Shown: piece after piece, positions 1 through 5,961 of the stretch
How positions within the stretch are numbered: position 1 is the stretch's first letter
Layout: each line of letters begins with the position of its first letter
Assembly (NCBI GenBank): GCA_030248825.1
Contig: JARCMB010000372.1
Span: 1-7,585 of the forward strand
Length of the DNA stretch: 7,585 nt
Reading direction: 5' to 3'
Source: Pseudanabaenaceae cyanobacterium MP8IB2.15
GTDB lineage: Bacteria; Cyanobacteriota; Cyanobacteriia; Pseudanabaenales; Pseudanabaenaceae
Translations under genes and position numbers: made by a program
Notes under the pieces: generated by a model
What the model was told of the DNA's origin: nothing
Database searches by the model: none
Seen by the model: only the letters and a program-made list of their open reading frames with translations

Positions 1-1
1 C

Positions 2-61
2 CTAAAACAGTACATCCAAAGCCATGATAGTCCTAAAAGCGAAAATCCCGACCGTTCTTAA
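2..61 (+). CDS. Possible 3' end of a gene entering from the left (19 codons)
   Basis: The second plus-strand frame is open from the window edge to a TAA at 59-61, and would give a hydrophilic C-terminus ending SENPDRS. The other two plus frames stop within the first 30 bases. The stop lies directly against the GC-rich hairpin at 62-87, an arrangement seen when tnpB genes end at an IS200/IS605 right end. Nineteen codons are too few for codon-use or family recognition, so the open frame may be chance. No product is assigned. Confidence 0.2.
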   Translation, partial: LKQYIQSHDSPKSENPDRS

Positions 62-100
62 CCCCGCCCTGCTTCGCGAGGACGGGGAATGCATCACGGA
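62..100 (+). mobile_element. GC-rich hairpin resembling an IS200/IS605 right end
   Basis: A strong stem-loop spans 62-87: CCCCG and CCT on the left pair with AGG and CGGGG on the right around one C/A mismatch, with an eight-base loop. It is followed by AATGCATCAC without a T-run. As I recall, many IS200/IS605-family right ends have such a subterminal hairpin followed by a GGGGAATGCGTCAC-like tail, and 84-97 matches that pattern closely. No transposase gene is complete here, so this would be the edge of an element lying left of the window, or a solo remnant. A simple transcript-end hairpin is the main alternative. Confidence 0.35.
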
Positions 101-106
101 ATCTGT

Positions 107-153
107 TCAATTATCAATGAATTCGATCTATTTCGCTGCTCATTGATAATTGA
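107..153. repeat. Perfect 14-bp inverted repeat with 19-base loop
   Basis: The arms TCAATTATCAATGA (107-120) and TCATTGATAATTGA (140-153) are exact reverse complements separated by 19 bases. The repeat sits 34 bases beyond the rpsT stop, on the downstream side of that gene. The stem is AT-rich and neither strand has a following T-tract, so it is not a canonical intrinsic terminator. It could still form a 3'-end hairpin in the rpsT mRNA, be a small mobile-repeat remnant, or bind a dimeric regulator. Confidence 0.6.
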
Positions 154-187
154 TTTATGGCGATCGAGAAGCTGCTTGTTTTACAAC

Positions 188-478
188 TTACTTGACAACG
201 GCTGCTTTCAGGGCTACTGCCAATCTAGACTTACGACGAGCACCAGTGTTGCCGTGTAATACACCACGTTTAACGGCTCTGTCAATTTTGCTGTAGGCTA
301 ACGCCATTTTGTCATTAACAGCACTGAGGGCTTCTGGGGTTGGAGCAGTTTTGTAAGCATCTACAGCCTCGAAGTAACTTTTCATCAGAGTCTTGACTGC
401 TGATTTATATGACTTGTTTTCTAAACGATTACGTTCAGATATTTTGGCGCGTTTGATTGCAGATTTGATGTTTGCCAT
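188..478 (-). CDS. rpsT: 30S ribosomal protein bS20
   Basis: This 96-residue protein binds 16S rRNA in the small ribosomal subunit and helps early 30S assembly. It is recognised from its start MANIKSAIKRAKISERNR, its high lysine and arginine content, its all-helical character and the C-terminal pattern VKRGVLHGNTGARRKSRL, all standard for bS20. The length is slightly above the typical 85-90 residues and usual for cyanobacteria. The ATG at 476-478 matches the family start; there is no clear Shine-Dalgarno sequence, which is common in cyanobacteria. It is transcribed alone, divergent from the nucleoside transporter across a 178-bp spacer. Beyond its stop lies a perfect inverted repeat. The identification is secure. 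Confidence 0.97.
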   Translation of the reverse strand: MANIKSAIKRAKISERNRLENKSYKSAVKTLMKSYFEAVDAYKTAPTPEALSAVNDKMALAYSKIDRAVKRGVLHGNTGARRKSRLAVALKAAVVK

Positions 479-521
479 GGTTATTTTGGTAGTGACGTTT
501 TTTGTAGTAGCCTGTCTTCAG

Positions 522-527
522 ATAATA
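522..527 (-). promoter_or_regulatory. Candidate -10 element for rpsT
   Basis: Read on the minus strand, 527-522 is TATTAT, a five-of-six match to the -10 consensus, lying 43 bases upstream of the rpsT ATG. I see no good -35 hexamer at the proper spacing, so the call rests on the -10 alone and on the need for an rpsT promoter in this divergent spacer. Confidence 0.3.
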
Positions 528-603
528 GTTTAGCTTTGGTAATTCGTTCTCAGCATCATCTTAGATAGCTGTACTGGCAAACAAATAAAACTAAAGCAAA
601 AAT

Positions 604-631
604 TTGGCACTCACCATCATACCATTACATT
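604..631 (+). promoter_or_regulatory. Candidate promoter of the nucleoside transporter
   Basis: TTGGCA at 604-609 matches the -35 consensus at five of six positions. It is followed after 16 bases by TACATT at 626-631, which matches the -10 consensus at four of six. Transcription would begin around 638 and leave a leader of about 20 bases before the ATG at 657. The spacing is plausible but the -10 is weak. Confidence 0.35.
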
Positions 632-656
632 AAAAATTTGTGGTTCTAAATTATCC

Positions 657-2222
657 ATGAGCTACCTCAACGCAATTTCCTTTTTTGGCATGTTTGGCTT
701 GTGCTTCATTGCCTGGTTGTTTTCGGAAGATCGGCGCATAATTCCTTGGCGGGTGATCGCTTGGGGCATCGGCTTGCAGTTGATTTTAGGATTCATGGTG
801 TTTTTATTCGAGCCGACTAAAGCTGCCCTAGAGGCTTTTAGTAGCTTATTAAATGTTGTGTTTGATGCTGCTGAGGCGGGTGCGAGGTTTATATTTGGCT
901 CTAATATCGTGCCGTTACCTGGCAGAGATCCGCTAATTTTGTCGCCGATTGCTAGTAACAATGTCTGTCCACCCAACAGTGCAGGGCAACTAGTTAATGG
1001 GTTTTGCGGCATGAGATTAGGCTATATCTTTGCTTTTCGCGCCTTGCCGACCGTAATTTTCTTTTCGGGGTTGATGGCTCTGCTCGAAAATATTGGCGTA
1101 ATCCAAGTGATCGTCAACTTTTTTGGCTGGATATTTTTCCGCACGATGCGCCTGAGTGGAGCTGAATCTTTAAGTGGGGCAGCGAATATTTTTGTCGGGA
1201 TCGAGGCAGCAATTGTCGTGAAGCCTTATCTAGCTAAAATGACTCGGAGCGAACTTTGTGCAATTTTGTCTTGCTGCTTTGGTACAGCCGCTTCTTCGAC
1301 CCTAGCGATCTATGTTGGCTTCTTGCGTCCAGTATTCCCGAATATTCTCGGTCACCTAGTATCGGCATCAATTCTTGCTATTCCTGCTTGCTTTGTCCTC
1401 TCAAAAATTCTCGTGCCAGAGACAGGCATTCCTGTAACGCTGGGCGGGATTCCCAAGAGCGAAAAGTCCCGTAAACCTCTGCGTAATGCTTTATCCGACC
1501 CAGAACAAAACGAGCAAGACGAAATTATTGCGGAAATGATCGATGAAGCCGATCGGGAACTAGAAAGTACGTTGGGTGAGCCAATTCAACGAATCAGTCC
1601 GTTAGATGCGGCGATTTTAGGGGCGTTGGATGGTGTAAAAATGTCGGTTTCGATCGCGGCGGTGTTGATCTTAATTCTCGGTCTGGTGTACCTCCTCAAC
1701 CAGTTATTCGGGGCATTGAGTCAGGTTAGCGATATTTTCAAAGTTGTTACTTTGGCAAATATTCTCGGCGTTTTGTTTTATCCGTTGACATTACTAACGG
1801 GGGTGCAGGTAGAGCTAGGTAAATTGTTGCAAGGGATTCCTGACGAGTCTTTTAAGGCTTCAGTGATCATTGGGCGGAGATTGTTGGAAACAGCAATTCC
1901 ACCGTATCAAGAGCTGGGTCGAGCAGGATTAGCGGGAGAACTGAGCGATCGAACTGTAGTTATAGTCAGCTACGCGCTCTCAGGATTTGCTCACTTGGCT
2001 TCGGTCGGGATTTTTGTCGGTGGGACGATCGCTTTGATCCCATCTCGTCGCCAAGATATTTCGGAACTAGGTTGGAAGGCTCTATTTGTCGGCACTCTCG
2101 CGACGATCATGATCGCTTGTGTGGCTGGGCTTTTCTTCGATCCCAGTAATCCCAGCATTTTGGGGCCTAAAGCTGCGCCTGTTCCTGCCCCGATGGTTTC
2201 GCCGTCTCCGATGGTTAAGTAA
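657..2222 (+). CDS. Concentrative nucleoside transporter, CNT/NupC family
   Basis: An inner-membrane protein of 521 residues expected to take up nucleosides with a coupled cation. Family signatures are the N-terminal membrane segments, FAFRALPTVIFFSGLMALL, SGAESLSGAANIFVG (ending near residue 181), EAAIVVKPYLAKMTRSEL and, near the C-terminus, GFAHLASVGIFVGG followed by ALIPSRR. It is about 100 residues longer than E. coli NupC. The extra length includes a loop with two cysteines (104 and 117, possibly a disulfide), an acidic stretch at about 281-304 and a Pro/Met-rich tail. Against the CNT consensus GQTEAP, this protein reads GIEAA with E183 kept, and the usual Asn of GFANFSS is His446. Substrate may therefore differ from a standard nucleoside. 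The ATG at 657 is the first in frame after the candidate promoter; no Shine-Dalgarno sequence is visible. The family is secure and the substrate is inferred. Confidence 0.9.
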   Translation: MSYLNAISFFGMFGLCFIAWLFSEDRRIIPWRVIAWGIGLQLILGFMVFLFEPTKAALEAFSSLLNVVFDAAEAGARFIFGSNIVPLPGRDPLILSPIASNNVCPPNSAGQLVNGFCGMRLGYIFAFRALPTVIFFSGLMALLENIGVIQVIVNFFGWIFFRTMRLSGAESLSGAANIFVGIEAAIVVKPYLAKMTRSELCAILSCCFGTAASSTLAIYVGFLRPVFPNILGHLVSASILAIPACFVLSKILVPETGIPVTLGGIPKSEKSRKPLRNALSDPEQNEQDEIIAEMIDEADRELESTLGEPIQRISPLDAAILGALDGVKMSVSIAAVLILILGLVYLLNQLFGALSQVSDIFKVVTLANILGVLFYPLTLLTGVQVELGKLLQGIPDESFKASVIIGRRLLETAIPPYQELGRAGLAGELSDRTVVIVSYALSGFAHLASVGIFVGGTIALIPSRRQDISELGWKALFVGTLATIMIACVAGLFFDPSNPSILGPKAAPVPAPMVSPSPMVK

Positions 2223-2313
2223 AAGGATTAATTTTGTCGCTCGATGGTCAGTTGTACAGCGAATAGAGGATAGTGGAAGAGGCTTCTGACTTCTATATCT
2301 TCACAATCAACTT

Positions 2314-2604
2314 ATGGATGCTTTTGACCCAATTTCACCTAACTGGACGATCGCGGCTACCCACGCCTTTAACTTTTGTTGTCCTAGCTGCAAATTGTCA
2401 CCCAGCAGCGCTAAACAAGTTTGGGTAAATCGTCGATCGCCTGTTTATACCGAAAATCAACGCAAAAAGTGGCAAGAGTTCTACCACTGCGAATGTGGCA
2501 CTGCTTGGTGGGGTTGGAGCAACGAGCGTGCCCCATCAGAGTTCGCGGGACGTAACATCGGTAATATTGATGACGATATGCCACCCGATAATTTTTTTCT
2601 GTAG
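2314..2604 (+). CDS. Small conserved cyanobacterial protein with zinc-ribbon-like cysteines
   Basis: A 96-residue protein of unknown function. It has two cysteine knuckles: CCPSC at residues 22-26 and CECG at 59-62. Between them is a basic segment containing WVNRRSPVYTENQRKKWQEF, and after them a tryptophan-rich patch AWWGWSNERAPSEF. The CxxC...CxC layout suggests a structural zinc ribbon, possibly for nucleic-acid or protein binding. The tail is acidic (DDDMPPDN). It lies 91 bp after the nucleoside transporter on the same strand and converges with the hydrolase gene, with only 23 bp between the two stops. The dense pattern of Trp, Cys and charged residues argues for a real protein, and I recall similar short cyanobacterial hypotheticals, but no function can be assigned. 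Confidence 0.7.
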   Translation: MDAFDPISPNWTIAATHAFNFCCPSCKLSPSSAKQVWVNRRSPVYTENQRKKWQEFYHCECGTAWWGWSNERAPSEFAGRNIGNIDDDMPPDNFFL

Positions 2605-2627
2605 TAGAAAGTTTGTGAGGTGAGGAC

Positions 2628-3686
2628 TTATTTAAGTGGCGAGGATTTCACCCAGTCCAAAACGCGATTCCATGCCCACCATCGATCGAGATCACCCGCC
2701 AATTGCTGACAAGCTTTACTACTGATGTAGCCGACATGACCACCATGCTCAGTCATGATTAAATCGATCGAAGGATTAGCCGCACATATAGCTTCAAGTT
2801 CAGGCACGAGCGCGGGATCGAACATCGGATCGTCGGCAGCATAAATAATTAAAGTCGGCTTCTGGATCTGCGGCAAAATGTGGAGGGGGCTGCTGGCTTC
2901 ATAGTATGCCTCCACAGACTCGAAGCCCAAACTCCCAATCACTAACTCATGGTCGAAGCTCCAAATGCTGTTAGCACGTTGAATTGCCGCAGGATCTAAT
3001 GCGCCAGGATGAGCTTTATCGATCTGGGTGGCTAATTTTTTTAGTTGCTTGGCGATCGCCTTTTCTAAATGTCTGCCAACTGGATCTTTCACCAGATAGC
3101 TGAGCGATCGATTGGAATCAACACTAGGACAAATCACAGCCCCGCCACCAATTTCCGCCTCAGTTAAATCTAAATCTGCGCCCCAAGTACTGACGGTCTG
3201 ACCAGCCTTGACTGCCCATAGAGCGAGTTGTCCACCCAGTGAGTAACCTGCAAACCAAAACGGGGCGGGGCAACCAATAGCTTTAGCTTGAGCGGCAATG
3301 CGGACAAAATCTTCCCCCTCATACAAGCCGTCCGAAGTCAGTGTCGGTGATAGTTGGGCGGTTTTGCCATGCGCTCGCCAGTCAAACAAAACTACCGCAT
3401 AATTTTGGGCGAATGCCTTCCGACCCAATAGTTTCAAAAACCATTGATTATCTAAATCGCCTGTAATACCATAAGTGCCGATAATTGTGCCACGCGGTCG
3501 ATCGGGCTTCGCGACTAGTCCAAAAATCGGAACTGAATTAGCTCCAGTAAAAATCTGCTCTCGATAAACTGGGTCTGGCTCTGAGTTGGTGGTTTCCCAG
3601 TTTTCCCCAGCTTTAAGGGCGATGTAGATGGTCATTGCCAACCCAGCTTTGAGGGCTAAAGGTGGAGAGTAAGAAGGGAAAAACAT
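2628..3686 (-). CDS. YheT-like alpha/beta-fold hydrolase
   Basis: A 352-residue serine hydrolase of the YheT/COG0429 type, probably cytosolic and acting on an unknown ester or lipid-like substrate. The visible triad is Ser149 in the nucleophile elbow GYSLGG, Asp285 or Asp286 in YAADDPMFD, and His317 in EHGGHVGY. Upstream sit the oxyanion-region strand GTIIGTYGITGDLDNQW (residues 66-82) and the block LFDWRAHGKT (100-109). The region from about 155 to 265 is a helical cap. The start is uncertain: M18 (3633-3635) begins MTIYIALKAGENW, where related cyanobacterial proteins typically start as I recall them, and residues 1-17 contain a near copy of the ALKAG segment that follows. Neither ATG has a clear ribosome binding site. 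The gene is divergent from the DUF1636 gene and convergent with the zinc-ribbon gene. The fold is secure; the substrate is unknown. Confidence 0.88.
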   Translation of the reverse strand: MFFPSYSPPLALKAGLAMTIYIALKAGENWETTNSEPDPVYREQIFTGANSVPIFGLVAKPDRPRGTIIGTYGITGDLDNQWFLKLLGRKAFAQNYAVVLFDWRAHGKTAQLSPTLTSDGLYEGEDFVRIAAQAKAIGCPAPFWFAGYSLGGQLALWAVKAGQTVSTWGADLDLTEAEIGGGAVICPSVDSNRSLSYLVKDPVGRHLEKAIAKQLKKLATQIDKAHPGALDPAAIQRANSIWSFDHELVIGSLGFESVEAYYEASSPLHILPQIQKPTLIIYAADDPMFDPALVPELEAICAANPSIDLIMTEHGGHVGYISSKACQQLAGDLDRWWAWNRVLDWVKSSPLK

Positions 3687-3744
3687 TGTTTATGGCTTGA
3701 GAGGGTTTTGCGTTCCCACTTTTATGGCAACAATCTTATTCTCC

Positions 3745-3750
3745 TATAAT
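3745..3750 (+). promoter_or_regulatory. Consensus -10 box upstream of the DUF1636-photolyase unit
   Basis: A perfect TATAAT lies 69 bases upstream of the DUF1636 start, in the divergent spacer. The hexamer 17 bases upstream is TTATGG, a poor -35, so the promoter may need an activator or an alternative sigma factor, or may be weak. The predicted leader is about 60 bases and is too short for a cobalamin riboswitch. Confidence 0.45.
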
Positions 3751-3819
3751 CAACGTTAGTATTGTTAAGCTTTACGAAGCAAGACCCTGAAATCCAAGTC
3801 CTGAGACTACTCCTAACTT

Positions 3820-4212
3820 ATGTCACATGTTTTGTTTGTCTGTACAACCTGCGCCAGTGTTTGGCAAAATGGTAAGCGAGTGGGGGAAAGTGGGGGCGAT
3901 CGATTGTTGAAAAACTTACAGGCAGAGCATCAGAACTGGAGTTTGCAAGCAGAATTTGCGATTCAGCCCGTCGCTTGTATGAGTGCTTGCGATCGAGCTT
4001 GTGTAATTTCTTTTGCTGCTGCTGGTAAACACACATACCTGTTTGGCGACTTGTTCAAAGATCAGGTTAGTGATTTGGCTAGTGAGCTATTACCTCAAGC
4101 CATTTTTGAGTGTGCCGAGAAGTATCACAAACATCCTGAAGGATTACTCCCTTGGGCAGATCGACCTGCACCTCTAAAAAAAGGAATTTTAGCCAAAATC
4201 CCACCAATCTAA
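3820..4212 (+). CDS. DUF1636 family protein, thioredoxin-like ferredoxin cysteine motif
   Basis: A 130-residue cytosolic protein of the DUF1636 family, whose members look like thioredoxin-fold 2Fe-2S or metal-binding proteins. Cysteines fall in two clusters: Cys8 and Cys11 in VCTTC at the end of the first strand, and Cys53, Cys57 and Cys61 in ACMSACDRAC. The middle (about 62-75, VISFAAAGKHTYLFG) resembles the later strands of the fold, and the C-terminus carries the family-like PEGLLPWADRPAPLKKGI. The gene lies 12 bp upstream of the photolyase on the same strand, so the two are probably one transcript. A redox, Fe-S or metal-handling role beside the photolyase is an inference from context; other DUF1636 genes have been noted near cobalt and B12 genes. 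Family call good, function unknown. Confidence 0.82.
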   Translation: MSHVLFVCTTCASVWQNGKRVGESGGDRLLKNLQAEHQNWSLQAEFAIQPVACMSACDRACVISFAAAGKHTYLFGDLFKDQVSDLASELLPQAIFECAEKYHKHPEGLLPWADRPAPLKKGILAKIPPI

Positions 4213-4224
4213 ACCTATCTAAAT

Positions 4225-5796
4225 ATGCTGCAAACCGCCCCAATATTTTTGACTGAAATTGCTAATTTACCAATGCAGGTTCAACCTGAAAACTATACCG
4301 ACGCTGTATTAATCTCTCACGATCAGTTAAACCTAGCAGCTTTTCCACCTGAGCTTTTAGCTGCGAAACCCCTCCTAATTTTTGTCGAACCTCTCGCCTA
4401 CGCCACCTTTATCCCACATCACAAAAAAAAGCTGGTTTATATTCTCAGTTCGCAGAGGCACTTTGCGATCGAATGTCATAAAAATGGATTTACCGTCGTC
4501 AATTTATTTACCGAAGGCGATCTCACCGGGGTTTTAGCCGATTTTTTAGCGCAATATCCCAACCTCAATCTCACCTGTATGCAGCCATCTGAATGGGACA
4601 CCAGATCTGAGATCGAGTCGATCGCGCTCAAATTCTCCGCCAGAGTCAACATCATCCCAAACAATTTTTTTATTGCCGATCCAAATAAATTCAAAGCCAA
4701 AATTAAAAAAGGATATCGCTTAGAAACATTCTATCGAGAATTGCGAAGGCAAACAGGTTACTTAATGGACGGAAACAATCCCGTGGGCGGTAAATGGAAT
4801 TATGACAAGGAGAACCGCAAAAGTCTACCCAAGAAAATAGCAATCCCAGCAATTTCAGGATTCACTCCCGATCCAGTTACCCAAGAAGTAATTACTTTTG
4901 TGGACAAATTCTTGCCTGATAGTTTTGGTCAGACTCAAGGCTTTAATCTGGCTGTGTCGCGTCAGCAAGCGATCGAATTAGCCCAACAATTTATACTCGA
5001 TCGACTCAATAGTTTTGGCCCATTTGAAGATGCGATTAAGACTGGCGAGCCTTTTCTCTTCCATTCTGTCTTGTCTATCTATCTCAATAATGGATTACTG
5101 TTACCGCAGGAAATTTGCGAAATGTCGATCGATGCCTATAACGAGGGTAAAGCCGCATTAAACTCAGTAGAAGGCTTGATCAGACAGATCATCGGTTGGC
5201 GTGAGTATGTTCGGGTTTACTATGAAGCAATGATGCCAGATGTACGGCAGAGCAACCACTTTGGGTTCACACATAATCTACCGCAAATGTACTGGGATGG
5301 TGATACTGACCTCAAATGTTTACAAGATGCCATTGGGAATGCGATCGACTATGCCTATACCCATCACATCCAACGCTTAATGGTTTTAAGCAATTTTAGC
5401 AACCTCACATTTAGCAATCCCATTCAGCTCAACCAGTGGTTTTGGGTTGCCTATGCTGATGCTTATGAGTGGGTGGTATTACCGAATGTGCTTGGTATGT
5501 CTACATTTGCCGACGGCGGTGTTTTAGCTTCCAAACCCTATGTATCTGGCGGTAATTACATCAATAAGATGAGTGACTGCTGCTCTAAATGCAAATATGA
5601 TGTCAAACTCAAGACGGGCGAAAAAGCCTGTCCATTCAACTATTTATATTGGAATTTTGTCGATGTGCATCGCCAAGATTTTAGCGAGAATGGTCGCGTT
5701 TCACTCATGACGAATATGTACGAGGCGAAGTCAACTGAAGAAAAAGCGGCAATCAGAGATTCAGCCGATCGATTTATCCAAAAAATCAAGCGTTAA
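4225..5796 (+). CDS. phrB: FeS-BCP/CryPro photolyase, probable (6-4) photolyase
   Basis: A 523-residue flavoprotein of the cryptochrome/photolyase-related family (COG3046), expected to repair UV (6-4) photoproducts using blue light, FAD and a 4Fe-4S cluster. The N-terminal antenna domain carries PHHKKKLVYILSSQRHFA, the equivalent of the family's HHKQKL...S.MRHFA block. The C-terminal half has the helical FAD domain with VEGLIRQIIGWREYVR, MYWDG and MVLSNFSNL. Cluster ligands are Cys365, Cys453, Cys456 and Cys469. Their spacing (88, 3 and 13) is identical to that of Cys350, 438, 441 and 454 of Agrobacterium PhrB, at a constant offset of 15. Length is close to PhrB, with a slightly longer N-terminus. 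The second chromophore in this family is 6,7-dimethyl-8-ribityllumazine. The gene is translated 12 bp after DUF1636. A cryptochrome-like signalling role is the main alternative. The symbol follows the Agrobacterium name. Confidence 0.92.
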   Translation: MLQTAPIFLTEIANLPMQVQPENYTDAVLISHDQLNLAAFPPELLAAKPLLIFVEPLAYATFIPHHKKKLVYILSSQRHFAIECHKNGFTVVNLFTEGDLTGVLADFLAQYPNLNLTCMQPSEWDTRSEIESIALKFSARVNIIPNNFFIADPNKFKAKIKKGYRLETFYRELRRQTGYLMDGNNPVGGKWNYDKENRKSLPKKIAIPAISGFTPDPVTQEVITFVDKFLPDSFGQTQGFNLAVSRQQAIELAQQFILDRLNSFGPFEDAIKTGEPFLFHSVLSIYLNNGLLLPQEICEMSIDAYNEGKAALNSVEGLIRQIIGWREYVRVYYEAMMPDVRQSNHFGFTHNLPQMYWDGDTDLKCLQDAIGNAIDYAYTHHIQRLMVLSNFSNLTFSNPIQLNQWFWVAYADAYEWVVLPNVLGMSTFADGGVLASKPYVSGGNYINKMSDCCSKCKYDVKLKTGEKACPFNYLYWNFVDVHRQDFSENGRVSLMTNMYEAKSTEEKAAIRDSADRFIQKIKR

Positions 5797-5828
5797 GAAC
5801 AGTAATTAACCACTAAATAATATATGCC

Positions 5829-5878
5829 CACAAAAAGCTGTGACAAAGATTCAGGCTGAGTCGGTCAGAGAGCTTGTG
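5829..5878 (+). other. Imperfect stem-loop after the photolyase gene
   Basis: CACAA, GCT and TGAC (5829-5844) pair with GTCA, AGC and TTGTG (5864-5878), with a three-A bulge, a small internal loop and a 19-base hairpin loop. It lies 33 bases after the photolyase stop and could mark the transcript 3' end. There is no T-run after it, so an intrinsic terminator is not supported. Confidence 0.25.
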
Positions 5879-5932
5879 AGATTATTGAATGGCAAAGCAT
5901 GATTAAATTTTAGTCGTTCGATCGACATCCTC

Positions 5933-5938
5933 TATAAT
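5933..5938 (+). promoter_or_regulatory. Consensus -10 box upstream of clpS
   Basis: A perfect TATAAT sits 23 bases upstream of the clpS ATG. The hexamer 17 bases before it, TTAGTC, is a weak -35. Transcription would start near 5945, giving a leader of about 17 bases. It would also drive the downstream P-type ATPase, which follows clpS by two bases. Confidence 0.45.
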
Positions 5939-5961
5939 TTACAAATGTTACGAGTTTTTCT

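Noticed and set aside
662..1474. Open frames 662-1012 (minus) and 1256-1474 (plus)
   Set aside because: They lie within the transporter gene and translate to sequence without family features.
3625..3720. Promoter for the hydrolase on the minus strand
   Set aside because: Several four-of-six -10 matches occur, but none has a matching -35 at 16-18 bases, so none is singled out.
3729..3766. AACAAT/ATTGTT inverted pair flanking the TATAAT at 3745
   Set aside because: Only six bases per arm with a 26-base gap in AT-rich DNA. This is within chance expectation and matches no regulator site I can name with confidence.
3687..3819. Possible cobalamin riboswitch before the DUF1636 gene
   Set aside because: DUF1636 genes have been linked with B12 loci, but the spacer is only 133 bp, the predicted leader is about 60 bases, and I see no B12-box-like sequence.
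3818..4036. Minus-strand open frame of 72 codons opposite the DUF1636 gene
   Set aside because: The plus-strand frame has the conserved cysteine clusters; the minus frame is its shadow.
5797..5961. Possible small RNA or gene between the photolyase and clpS
   Set aside because: No open frame of convincing length and no tRNA-like fold. Only an imperfect stem-loop and a -10 box are visible.
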